DNA from: Robiginitomaculum sp.
Lineage (GTDB): Bacteria > Pseudomonadota > Alphaproteobacteria > Caulobacterales > Maricaulaceae
Length of the DNA stretch: 64,000 bases
NCBI GenBank assembly: GCA_015485155.1
Contig: WFUF01000013.1
Span: 1-64,000 of the forward strand
Reading direction: 5' to 3'
Below the pieces are notes generated by a model. The model worked only from the letters and a program-made list of their open reading frames with translations, searched no databases and was not told the origin of the DNA. How positions within the stretch are numbered: the first letter of the stretch is position 1; each line of letters starts with the position of its first letter. Shown in pieces: positions 7,917 through 15,822 of the stretch. Position numbers and translations under genes: made by a program.

Positions 7917-8933
7917 ATGTCTGAAAAAAAATCAAAGTCCAAAAATACCAGTTCAAAGTCAGCGCGCGCCAAAAGTGTAAACCCTGAACAAATACTGAGT
8001 TTTTATCGGGAAATGCTGTTGATCCGGCGCTTTGAGGAAAAATCAGGACAATTATATGGTCAAGGCTTAATTGCCGGGTTTTGTCATCTTTATATAGGGC
8101 AGGAGGCTGTGGTCGTAGGAATGCAGTCGGCAATAGGTGAAGGAGATCAGGTTATTACCGGCTATCGTGATCATGGTCATATGCTGGCCCTGGGCATGGA
8201 AGCCCGCGGCGTAATGGCCGAGCTTACCGGGCGCGAAGGCGGGTATTCCAAGGGCAAGGGTGGCAGCATGCACATGTTTTCCACCGAAAAGAATTTTTAT
8301 GGAGGTCACGGTATTGTTGGCGCGCAGGTGGCGCTTGGAACCGGCCTTGCCTTTGCCAATGCCTATCGGAAGAATGATCGGGTTTGTCTGGCCTATTTTG
8401 GTGATGGGGCTTCCAATCAGGGGCAGGTGTATGAGAGCTTCAACATGGCCAAGTTATGGAATTTGCCGGTTGTTTATGTGATTGAGAATAATCAGTATGC
8501 CATGGGCACTTCCATTGCGCGCTCCTCATCAGAGACACAATTGCATCGTCGTGGAGCCAGTTTCGGCATCCCCGGTTTCGAGGTTGATGGCATGGATGTG
8601 TTGGCAGTTCATGCGGCTGGAATAAAGGCAGTAAAACATGCAAGAGCGGGCAAGGGGCCAATTATTCTTGAAATGAAAACTTACCGCTATCGTGGACATT
8701 CCATGTCCGATCCGGCCAAGTATCGAAGCCGTGAGGAAGTGGACGCCGTACGCAAACAAAGCGACCCTATCCAAATGCTAAAAGCAAAAATTATGGATGA
8801 GAAAATCGCTGGAGAGGCAGAATTAAAAGCCATTGATAAGGAAATCCGGGCGCAGGTAAGCGATGCCGCAGATTTTGCTGTGGACAGTCCAGAGCCGGAT
8901 CCATCAGAATTGTTAAGTGATGTACTTGTCTAG
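7917..8933 (+). CDS. pdhA: Pyruvate dehydrogenase E1 component, alpha subunit
   Basis: E1-alpha decarboxylates pyruvate with thiamine diphosphate and, with E1-beta, hands the acetyl group to lipoyl-E2. The thiamine motif runs from GDG (162-164) to NN (191-192), the usual spacing. YRGHSMSDPAKYR matches the phosphorylation-loop region of two-subunit E1 enzymes. The first ~20 residues are Lys/Ser-rich and disordered. At 338 residues it has the standard length for alphaproteobacterial PdhA. It is the first gene of a cluster running to lpdA. Confidence 0.96.
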   Translation: MSEKKSKSKNTSSKSARAKSVNPEQILSFYREMLLIRRFEEKSGQLYGQGLIAGFCHLYIGQEAVVVGMQSAIGEGDQVITGYRDHGHMLALGMEARGVMAELTGREGGYSKGKGGSMHMFSTEKNFYGGHGIVGAQVALGTGLAFANAYRKNDRVCLAYFGDGASNQGQVYESFNMAKLWNLPVVYVIENNQYAMGTSIARSSSETQLHRRGASFGIPGFEVDGMDVLAVHAAGIKAVKHARAGKGPIILEMKTYRYRGHSMSDPAKYRSREEVDAVRKQSDPIQMLKAKIMDEKIAGEAELKAIDKEIRAQVSDAADFAVDSPEPDPSELLSDVLV

Positions 8934-8972
8934 ATATAAAATCATAAGAATCACAAGGATGAATAGCTGATT

Positions 8973-10373
8973 ATGGCCATAGAAATTTTAATGCCGGCAC
9001 TAAGTCCAACAATGGAAGAGGGCGTGCTTTCCAAATGGTTGGTTGATGAGGGTGATGCCATTGTTTCCGGTGACATTCTGGCTGAAATTGAAACCGACAA
9101 GGCCACTATGGAAATTGAATCCGTGGATGAAGGGGTGATTGGTAAAATACTGGTGCCTGCTGGCTCGCAAAACGTAAAGGTAAATCAGGTAATTGCCATA
9201 TTGCTCGAAGATGGTGAAACCATGGACGATGTTGATGAAGCATCTATTGGCAAGGCAAATCCTGATAAAGTGGAAGTGAAACCTGTAACCGATCCTGTGG
9301 CTGATACGCAAATAGCTGATTCCACATCAGTTCCAGAGTCAAACCCGGCGCTTACAGATACGATTGCTGTGGAACTTGCTGCTGATACAAAAATGACACC
9401 CACCACCGTACGAGATGCGCTGCGTGATGCCATGGCTGAGGAAATGCGCAGTGACGATGATGTGTTCTTGATGGGTGAGGAAGTGGCTGAATATCAGGGC
9501 GCCTACAAGGTCAGTCGTGAAATGCTGGATGAGTTCGGTGCCCGCCGGGTGGTCGATACACCGATTACGGAGCATGGCTTTGCAGGGCTTGCTGTGGGTG
9601 CAGCATTTGCCGGCCTAAAGCCAATTGTTGAGTTCATGACCTTTAACTTTGCCATGCAGGCAATGGATCACATCATCAATTCAGCAGCCAAGACCCGTTA
9701 TATGTCCGGCGGCCAGATGTCTTGCCCGATTGTGTTTAGAGGCCCAAATGGTGCGGCAAGTCGGGTCGGGGCGCAACACTCACAGGATTATGCACCATGG
9801 TATGGCCATGTGCCGGGGCTGATCGTGATAGCTCCTTATGATGCCGCTGATGCAAAGGGGCTGTTAAAGGCGGCAATTCGCAACCCAAACCCGGTGGTAT
9901 TTCTTGAGCATGAATTGATGTATGGCGAAGTTTTCGATGTGCCGGATGTTGATGACTGGGTGGTTCCAATTGGAAAGGCATTGGTGCGTCGCGAAGGAGT
10001 TGATGCAACTATTACTGCTCATTCACGGATGGTCGGGTTTTCATTACAGGCCGCCGAAATTCTGGCGGCAGAGGGCATATCTGTTGAGGTCATTGATTTG
10101 CGTACAATTCGACCCCTGGATGAGGAAACAATTCTGTCATCGGTTCGCAAAACCAACCGTCTGGTAACGGTTGAGGAAAGCTGGGGGCGGATGGGCATAG
10201 GAGCCGAAATCGCAGCTCTGGTTACTGCTGGTGCATTTGATTATCTTGATGCCCCGCCAAAACGAGTGCATCAGGTTGAGGCACCACTTGCTTATGCTGC
10301 TAATTTGGAAGCCTTGGCCATGCCAAGCCCGGAACGTATTGCCGAGGCAGTGCGCGGAGCCTGTTATGTCTGA
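8973..10373 (+). CDS. pdhB: Pyruvate dehydrogenase E1 component, beta subunit, with N-terminal lipoyl domain
   Basis: A 466-residue E1-beta with its own lipoyl domain, the alphaproteobacterial form. Residues 1-80 are the lipoyl domain with modified Lys43 in [10 protein letters not shown]; an Ala/Asp/Thr-rich linker follows; from about residue 140 comes the transketolase-like E1-beta core ([41 protein letters not shown]). It completes the active site with PdhA. The lipoyl part is nearly identical to that of PdhC, including at base level over the first ~50 bases. The stop codon lies inside the start of the next gene (8-base overlap). Confidence 0.96.
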   Translation: MAIEILMPALSPTMEEGVLSKWLVDEGDAIVSGDILAEIETDKATMEIESVDEGVIGKILVPAGSQNVKVNQVIAILLEDGETMDDVDEASIGKANPDKVEVKPVTDPVADTQIADSTSVPESNPALTDTIAVELAADTKMTPTTVRDALRDAMAEEMRSDDDVFLMGEEVAEYQGAYKVSREMLDEFGARRVVDTPITEHGFAGLAVGAAFAGLKPIVEFMTFNFAMQAMDHIINSAAKTRYMSGGQMSCPIVFRGPNGAASRVGAQHSQDYAPWYGHVPGLIVIAPYDAADAKGLLKAAIRNPNPVVFLEHELMYGEVFDVPDVDDWVVPIGKALVRREGVDATITAHSRMVGFSLQAAEILAAEGISVEVIDLRTIRPLDEETILSSVRKTNRLVTVEESWGRMGIGAEIAALVTAGAFDYLDAPPKRVHQVEAPLAYAANLEALAMPSPERIAEAVRGACYV

Positions 10374-10758
10374 CACTTTGCTGGAACATGAAGGCAATTG
10401 TCATTGCAAGGCAGTGCGATTCAAGTTTGTTGCTGCGGCAGATGTAGTAGTGCAAAGCTGTAATTGTTCCATTTGCACCATGAGTGGTTTTTTGCACTTG
10501 ATCGTGCCGCAAGAGCAGTTTGTATTACTTGCTGGCAAAGACAATCTTACTGAATATCGATTTAATACAAAGGCTGCGAAACATTTGTTTTGTAAAATTT
10601 GCGGGATCAAGTCCTATTATATTCCAAGATCAAACCCCAAAGGGGTTTCTATCAATATGAATTGTGTTGATCGTTCTACGTTTTCGAGCGTCAAGGTCGA
10701 AGAATTTGATGGTCAAAACTGGGAAGACAATGCCGCTCTTTTGGCGCATCTGGCATAA
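10366..10758 (+). CDS. GFA-type zinc protein (glutathione-dependent formaldehyde-activating family)
   Basis: A 130-residue protein of the Mss4-like GFA/CENP-V fold. Zinc-binding pairs are visible: CHC (near residue 12), CNCSIC (near 34-39) and FCKICG (about 75-80), all in family positions. Members are annotated as S-hydroxymethylglutathione synthase, but the catalytic claim is disputed for the family, so only the fold is called. The ATG overlaps the last 8 bases of pdhB and the gene ends 9 bases before pdhC, so it is translated as part of the pdh operon. A thiol-linked or metal role near lipoyl chemistry is inference. Confidence 0.85.
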   Translation: MSDTLLEHEGNCHCKAVRFKFVAAADVVVQSCNCSICTMSGFLHLIVPQEQFVLLAGKDNLTEYRFNTKAAKHLFCKICGIKSYYIPRSNPKGVSINMNCVDRSTFSSVKVEEFDGQNWEDNAALLAHLA

Positions 10759-10767
10759 GGAAGTATC

Positions 10768-12051
10768 ATGGCTATAGAAATTTTAATGCCGGCCCTTAGC
10801 CCAACCATGGAAGAGGGGGTGCTGGCCAAATGGCTGGTGGCTGAAGGCGAAAGGATTGAGTCTGGTGATGTTATCGCCGAGATTGAGACCGATAAGGCAA
10901 CTATGGAAGTCGAAGCGGTGGACGAGGGGGTATTGGGTAAGATTGTCGTCCCTGCTGGCAGTGAAAATGTCAAAGTCAATGCAGTTATTGCAATCCTTCT
11001 CGAAGATGGCGAAGATGCCTCTGCCATTGATACAGCGCTCAAAAATCCGGTAAAGCCGGACACAAAATCCGTTACAGATACTTCTTCATCAACAGCACCT
11101 GAAAAATCACAAACAAAACCAGTAGTTCAGGCTGCGGCTGCTGATACTGTAGCTGCACCGGTATTGCCGACTTCTTCAGGACAGCGTCTTAAGGCGTCTC
11201 CTTTGGCCAGGCGAATGGCCAAGCAGGCAAATATTGATATTGCGAGCATTGCAGGAACTGGAACAAACGGGCGTGTTGTTAAACGCGATATTGAACAGGT
11301 CATAGCATCCGGGGCCGCAAGTGCGCCTGCACCTGTGGATACTGTAGCCAAAGCCATGGCGGGCGGATTTGATCTGGTGCCGCTTGACGGCATGCGCAAA
11401 ACCATTGCCGCGCGCATGAGCGCTTCGTTTCGTGATGTGCCGCATTTCCCGCTTAATATTGATTGTAAGCTGGATGCTTTGCTGGCCAGTCGCAAGGCGA
11501 TCAATGCCGCATCCGAAGCCGATGGAATTAAAATCTCGGTAAATGATTTTATTGTGCGTGCTGTAGCGCTGGCCTTGAAGAAAGTTCCGGCTGCCAATGC
11601 CAGTTATACGCCAGAGGGTTTGAAATTATGGCATAATGCTGATGTGGCTATTGCCGTTGCAGTAGATGGTGGTCTGATTACGCCAGTTATTCAACAGGCA
11701 CAAAACAAGGGACTGGCCGAAATATCTGCGGCCAGCAAGGATCTGGCTAGCCGGGCCCGGAATAGAAAATTGCTGCCCGAAGAGTATCAGGGCGGTACGT
11801 TTACTGTATCAAATCTTGGCATGATGGGGATAAAGTCCTTTGCCTCGATCATTAACGAGCCACAGGGATGTATTTTATCGGTTGGTGCCGGTGAAGAGCG
11901 TCCGGTGGTGGAGAATGGCGAGTTGACCATAGCTACGGTTATGAGCGTAACCCTGACATGTGATCATCGGGTAGTAGATGGTGCAGTCGGTGCACAATTT
12001 TTAGCCGAATTTAAGGCCAGGATAGAAAATCCGGGGCTGATGTTGTTGTGA
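10768..12051 (+). CDS. pdhC: Dihydrolipoyllysine acetyltransferase (pyruvate dehydrogenase E2)
   Basis: E2 core of the pyruvate dehydrogenase complex, moving acetyl from lipoate to CoA. Order of domains in 427 residues: lipoyl domain 1-80 (Lys43), Thr/Ser/Ala linker, peripheral-subunit-binding domain around 135-172 ([11 protein letters not shown] ... [15 protein letters not shown]), then the catalytic domain with TCDHRVVDG holding His400 and Asp404. One lipoyl domain is the usual number in alphaproteobacteria. GGAAG lies before the ATG. The gene carries none of the 2-oxoglutarate-specific features I would expect of SucB, and its context is pdh. Confidence 0.96.
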   Translation: MAIEILMPALSPTMEEGVLAKWLVAEGERIESGDVIAEIETDKATMEVEAVDEGVLGKIVVPAGSENVKVNAVIAILLEDGEDASAIDTALKNPVKPDTKSVTDTSSSTAPEKSQTKPVVQAAAADTVAAPVLPTSSGQRLKASPLARRMAKQANIDIASIAGTGTNGRVVKRDIEQVIASGAASAPAPVDTVAKAMAGGFDLVPLDGMRKTIAARMSASFRDVPHFPLNIDCKLDALLASRKAINAASEADGIKISVNDFIVRAVALALKKVPAANASYTPEGLKLWHNADVAIAVAVDGGLITPVIQQAQNKGLAEISAASKDLASRARNRKLLPEEYQGGTFTVSNLGMMGIKSFASIINEPQGCILSVGAGEERPVVENGELTIATVMSVTLTCDHRVVDGAVGAQFLAEFKARIENPGLMLL

Positions 12052-12152
12052 GCAAGCACCCGACAAGGCAAATGTGCATGGCTTGCATAACTGCTTGTTA
12101 CATTGCCTGGCAAGGGCTTTTTCGCATACACAACAGGTAAGGGAGTTTGCTA

Positions 12153-12794
12153 ATGGATATAGCCATGCTTGATTTGTTCTTAACTGCTTTCGTTACCTTG
12201 TTTGTGGTTATTGATGCGCTGGGTGTTGCGCCTATTTTTGCCACCATGACAGCAGGTCAACCAGCAGCACACAGCCGCCTGATGGCTATTAAGGGCACTA
12301 TTTATGCTTCCATGCTGTTATTGCTGTTTGCTTTTGGCGGTGAGTGGCTGCTTTCGCGCATGGGGGTGTCTTTGGATGCGTTTCGCATTGCTGGTGGGTT
12401 AATGCTGTTACTGATGTCGCTGGAGATGTTGTTTGAGAAACGTCAGGCTCGGCGCGAGACCAGAGCCGAAGCCATGGCTGAGGATGAAGACGGTCCCGAT
12501 GATATTTCAGTTTTTCCGCTGGCGATTCCATTGCTGGGAGGGCCAGGATCAATTGCGGCAATTATGATTTTCATGTCACAGGCTGATGACTGGACTGCCA
12601 AGGGCGTAATAGTTGGTGCGCTGGCCGCTAATATGTTGATTGTTTTGATTTTGCTATTGATTGCTCCTTGGTTGTTGCAAAAATTAGGACATACTTTTGG
12701 TGCTTTGATTACTCGTGTGTTTGGAGTGATTCTGGCAGCGCTTTCCATGCAGCTTATCATTGATGGTCTGCATAATGTGTTCTTTGCCGCGTGA
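12153..12794 (+). CDS. MarC family integral membrane protein
   Basis: A 213-residue membrane protein with about six hydrophobic segments, beginning FLTAFVTLFVVIDALGVAPI, the first helix typical of the MarC/UPF0056 family, and containing the family's second-half PLAIPLLGGPGSIAAIM. Its function is unknown despite the name, which came from linkage to mar genes. ATG 12153 follows GGGAG at good spacing; TTG at 12147 is a weaker alternative. Its stop overlaps the next ATG (ATGA-type coupling), so the two genes are co-translated. Confidence 0.9.
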   Translation: MDIAMLDLFLTAFVTLFVVIDALGVAPIFATMTAGQPAAHSRLMAIKGTIYASMLLLLFAFGGEWLLSRMGVSLDAFRIAGGLMLLLMSLEMLFEKRQARRETRAEAMAEDEDGPDDISVFPLAIPLLGGPGSIAAIMIFMSQADDWTAKGVIVGALAANMLIVLILLLIAPWLLQKLGHTFGALITRVFGVILAALSMQLIIDGLHNVFFAA

Positions 12795-13561
12795 TGAGTA
12801 TTCATAAGCAAATCAGGTTGATGGATCTGGTGTTTCCGGATCAGACCAATCATCAGGGCAATATGTTTGGCGGTGCTGCTCTTGCGCTTATGGACAAGGT
12901 AGCATTTTTGGCTGCCGCAAGGTTCGCCAGGCGCGGATTTGTAACTGCGGCAGTGGAACGCACTGATTTTAGAAGCCCGGTTCTGGTTGGCGAACTTGTT
13001 GATTTAACTGGCGAAGTGCGAAGCGTCGGGCGTACATCTATTCGGGTTAGGGTGAATCTGGTTGCGGAAAACCTGCTGACAGCAGAACGAAGGTTAACCA
13101 CACAAGGTGAATTCACCATGGTTGCCAATGATCGCAAAACCAACAAGGATCCTTTACCGCCTGTTCCTGAATATCAGCCAGAACCAGAAGAACACACCCG
13201 CAATGTTGAACTGGTATTTCCGGGGGATACAGACCATCGCGGGCTGTTATTCGGTGGTAGGGCTCTGGCTCTGATGGAAAAAGCGGCTTTTGTTGCGGCA
13301 TCTCGCCATGCCCGATGTTCGGTGGTAATGGCGGCCCTAAAAGAGATCAGTTTCACCAGCCCTATTCATGTGGGTGAATTGGTGGAGCTATCGGCCAGAA
13401 TTTCAAGTGTTGGCCGTTCATCGATCAGGGTGGAAGTGCAGTTATGGGCTGAAGACCTGAGCAGTGGTGAACGCAGACAGGCAACAAAGGGGCATTTTGT
13501 CATGGTTGCCGTTGATGAAAACAGTAAGCCGGTGAAAGCTCCGGCACTGATAGCTGAATAG
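12794..13561 (+). CDS. Acyl-CoA thioesterase with two hotdog domains
   Basis: A 255-residue protein made of two tandem hotdog domains of the YciA/BFIT type: the pattern VFPDQTNHQGNMFGGAALALMD near residue 15 recurs as VFPGDTDHRGLLFGGRALALME near 142, each followed by a matching GELVDLTG / GELVELSA strand and VGRTSIRV / VGRSSIRV. The repeated GNMFGG/GLLFGG loop and following Met-Asp/Glu are the active-site region. It should hydrolyse acyl-CoAs; chain preference is not readable. Bacterial relatives often have one domain, so this is a fused dimer. It overlaps the MarC gene and ends 10 bases before lpdA. Confidence 0.9.
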   Translation: MSIHKQIRLMDLVFPDQTNHQGNMFGGAALALMDKVAFLAAARFARRGFVTAAVERTDFRSPVLVGELVDLTGEVRSVGRTSIRVRVNLVAENLLTAERRLTTQGEFTMVANDRKTNKDPLPPVPEYQPEPEEHTRNVELVFPGDTDHRGLLFGGRALALMEKAAFVAASRHARCSVVMAALKEISFTSPIHVGELVELSARISSVGRSSIRVEVQLWAEDLSSGERRQATKGHFVMVAVDENSKPVKAPALIAE

Positions 13562-13571
13562 GGGCGGTATA

Positions 13572-14987
13572 ATGAGCGCTACAACATATGATCTTGTAAT
13601 TATTGGTTCAGGCCCCGGCGGTTATGTGGCCGCTATCAGGGCCGCGCAATTGGGCCTTAAAACCGCAGTGATAGAGCGTGAACACATAGGAGGTGTCTGT
13701 CTTAACTGGGGGTGTATTCCAACCAAGGCCCTGCTTAGATCGGCAGAAGTCTTTGAAATGATACGGCATGCTGATCAGTTTGGGCTCAGCGTGGAAAATC
13801 CGGGATTTGACATAGGAAAGATTGTAAAGCGCTCTCGTGATGTGGCAGGCCAGCTCTCACAGGGCGTGTCGTTTTTGCTGAAGAAGAATAAGGTGGACGT
13901 CATTGATGGCGAGGCTCGAATAAACAAAGGCTCTCCTGCTCCATTGGTTATAGTTCGTAATAAGAGCGGCAGGGAAACCAGCCTGCAGGCCAAACATGTT
14001 ATTTTGGCGACAGGTGCCAGAGCCAGAACCTTGCCCGCAATAGGGCTTGAGCCAGATGGTAAACTGATCTGGACTGCCCGTGAGGCGATGGTGCCCAAAA
14101 CCATGCCAAAGTCCTTGCTGGTGATCGGATCCGGGGCTATCGGTATTGAATTTGCTTCCCTTTACCAAAGCCTTGGCTGCAAGGTGACTGTGGTGGAGAT
14201 GCTGGATAGGGTCTTGCCGGTCGAAGATGCCGAAATCAGCGCCTTTGCTCATAAATCATTCACCAGGCAAGGCATGAACATTTTAACTGGCGCACAAGTC
14301 AAAAACATAAGCAAGAAGGCCAATTCGATTGTGGCCGAGATAACCATGAAAGATGGCAAAAGCCAAAAACAAGAAGCCGAACGGATGATTCTTGCAATTG
14401 GCATTGAAGCCAATACCGACAAGATCGGACTAAATGAATTAGGTGTAAAGCTGGATCGCGGTCATGTGGTTGTTGATGAGTTTTCGCGCACTAATATACC
14501 TGGTCTTTATGCTATTGGGGACATTACTGCGCCACCATGGCTGGCCCATAAGGCAAGTCATGAGGGGGTAATTTGCGTAGAGAAAATTGCTGGCAAAAGC
14601 CCGCACCCACTTAATCATGCCAATATCCCGGGCTGCACTTATTGTCGTCCGCAAGTCGCCTCAGTAGGTATCACCGAAGAACAGGCCAAAGAGAAGAAAC
14701 TCAACGTAAAAGTTGGCCGGTTCCCGTTCATTGGTAATGGCAAGGCTATCGCACTGGGTGAGGCCGAAGGGCTGGTCAAAACCATTTTTGATGCCAAAAC
14801 CGGGGAATTGCTGGGAGCGCATATGGTCGGAGCTGAAGTTACCGAATTGATCGCAGGTTTCGTTATTGGACGCACCCTTGAAACCACAGAGGCCGAGATG
14901 CTTGAAACAGTCTTCGCTCACCCGACTTTAAGCGAAATGATGCATGAAAGCGTATTAGACGCCTATGATCGCGGTTTGCATATGTAG
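13572..14987 (+). CDS. lpdA: Dihydrolipoyl dehydrogenase (E3)
   Basis: FAD enzyme that reoxidises dihydrolipoamide and passes electrons to NAD+. The N-terminal Rossmann motif IGSGPGGYVAAIRAAQLG binds FAD; the redox disulfide is Cys43 and Cys48 in GGVCLNWGCIPTKA; GSGAIGIEFASLYQSLG binds NAD; the C-terminal HPTLSE gives His450 and Glu455 of the active-site dyad. At 471 residues it has the standard size. It closes the pdh cluster, separated from pdhC by the MarC and thioesterase genes. The gene usually seen next in related genomes (lipA) is absent, and a repeat element follows. Confidence 0.96.
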   Translation: MSATTYDLVIIGSGPGGYVAAIRAAQLGLKTAVIEREHIGGVCLNWGCIPTKALLRSAEVFEMIRHADQFGLSVENPGFDIGKIVKRSRDVAGQLSQGVSFLLKKNKVDVIDGEARINKGSPAPLVIVRNKSGRETSLQAKHVILATGARARTLPAIGLEPDGKLIWTAREAMVPKTMPKSLLVIGSGAIGIEFASLYQSLGCKVTVVEMLDRVLPVEDAEISAFAHKSFTRQGMNILTGAQVKNISKKANSIVAEITMKDGKSQKQEAERMILAIGIEANTDKIGLNELGVKLDRGHVVVDEFSRTNIPGLYAIGDITAPPWLAHKASHEGVICVEKIAGKSPHPLNHANIPGCTYCRPQVASVGITEEQAKEKKLNVKVGRFPFIGNGKAIALGEAEGLVKTIFDAKTGELLGAHMVGAEVTELIAGFVIGRTLETTEAEMLETVFAHPTLSEMMHESVLDAYDRGLHM

Positions 14988-15002
14988 CATTATAGGTTCC
15001 AC

Positions 15003-15420
15003 ACTTAAAATCAGGAAACTTTCACAAAAAACTGTTTCTTCATTTTCCCCGGTGGAAAAAAAGAAGCAGGACAGCGCAATATATTTGAATTATCAGTTTT
15101 GCCTGCGCATAGATTGGTTCGCAAAACCCTTGAAATTATTGGGTTTGAGAAAAATATTTACCTGTCAAAGAGCATTTTGTAAGGGGCTTTGCCCCAACTC
15201 TTACATTATAACAGGTTTTAAGATTGCGGGCATCGTTATCACTTATCCCCTAGTTGGAAGGGTCAGTCAGTATCACCAAGGGTCATTTAAGGGTCAGTTT
15301 ATTACCAACAAGTGCTGTTTTGGTATGATTACAGGGTGGCGCAAGTATCACTCAAGGGACAGCGAAAAATCACGTTGACCCTAAGAGTGACCTTAAGAGT
15401 GACCCTCGTCCCAACCATCA
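15003..15420 (+). repeat. Dispersed intergenic repeat, copy B
   Basis: This is the second copy of the element at 350-768, in the opposite chromosome orientation but the same orientation relative to the gene before it. It starts some 15 bases behind the lpdA stop. Landmarks shared with copy A are the AAAATCAG/CAAAAAAC start, TTTTCCCC, CAAAACCCTTGAAATTATTG, the CTGTCAAAGAGCATTTT box, a GGGGC-TTT-GCCCC hairpin, TTATCCCC, AGGGTCA heptamers, and the 88-base core (15276-15363, 86 identities). At 15374-15405 three TGACCC/TGACCT units follow each other at about 13-base spacing. The core is far better conserved than its surroundings. Confidence 0.8.
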
Positions 15421-15423
15421 CAC

Positions 15424-15475
15424 CGGACAGTAGTGGGTCGAGCCCGGAATGATGACTTTGGAATGACCTGAGTAT
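15424..15475 (-). repeat. Fragment resembling a widespread alphaproteobacterial palindromic element
   Basis: Read on the minus strand this segment contains GGTCATTCCAAAGTC and then TCATTCCGGGCTCGACCC, followed by ACTACTGTCCGGTG. Short intergenic repeats built on TCATTCCGGGCTCGACCC are familiar in alphaproteobacterial genomes. Only one clear unit is seen in the window, directly against the end of repeat copy B. Confidence 0.4.
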
Positions 15476-15689
15476 TGCGTATCCAAAATACCAAGTTCCG
15501 TCACTTAACGTCCTTTGCCAGACGGGCTTTGGCCGTAAGTCCATCCCTGCAATTGATAATGATATGAATTAGTGGATGTATACATAATCTAAGTTCGGAG
15601 TAACGAACCTGAAGCAGAGCGTATTTTGTAATTTTTGGGGCAGGCATGTTTTGCTATCCTGACCTTAAGTTATAGAAGATGTGAAATGG

Positions 15690-15797
15690 CCCGTTGCGCG
15701 GGAGGCAAACTCATGACATAAGGCGCGCTTGCTGTGCCTGAAAAGCCAGCAAGAGAAGCCTTTTGCACGAATCGTGCGCAGTATAGAAACACAAGAG
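15690..15797 (+). promoter_or_regulatory. Structured tig leader with a two-codon ORF
   Basis: Three local hairpins can be drawn in the bases before tig: CCCG/CGGG (about 15690-15702), CTTGCTG (15728-15734) with CAGCAAG (15747-15753), and GCACG (15765-15769) with CGTGC (15773-15777). Between the first two, GGGAGG (15700-15705) stands 7 bases before ATG ACA TAA (15713-15721), a Met-Thr-stop frame with a better ribosome site than tig itself. I do not recognise a known riboswitch. A translation-sensing leader is inference. Confidence 0.35.
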
Positions 15798-15822
15798 AAA
15801 CACAAGAATCCGGATAAAAACC

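Larger units (their letters stand above)
14988..15822. other. 835-base intergenic region: repeat copy B plus tig leader
   Basis: No protein gene is supported here. From left to right it holds repeat copy B (15003-15420), a palindromic-element fragment (15424-15475), a stretch with no clear signal, and a structured leader upstream of tig (15690-15797). I looked for the tRNA-Leu that often precedes tig in related genomes and found no T-loop or acceptor pattern. A loose promoter, TTGTAA near 15636 with TTTGCTATCC about 18 bases on, might serve tig. Confidence 0.55.

Noticed and set aside
11127-11597. 156-codon minus-strand ORF opposite pdhC
   Set aside because: Complement of the Ala-rich E2 linker and catalytic region; no independent support.
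14965-15378. 137-codon ORF across the lpdA end and repeat copy B
   Set aside because: It starts inside lpdA, runs through the repeat, and its frame is not kept in copy A.
15476-15822. tRNA-Leu expected upstream of tig
   Set aside because: No T-loop, anticodon arm or CCA-proximal pattern could be drawn; only short hairpins are present.
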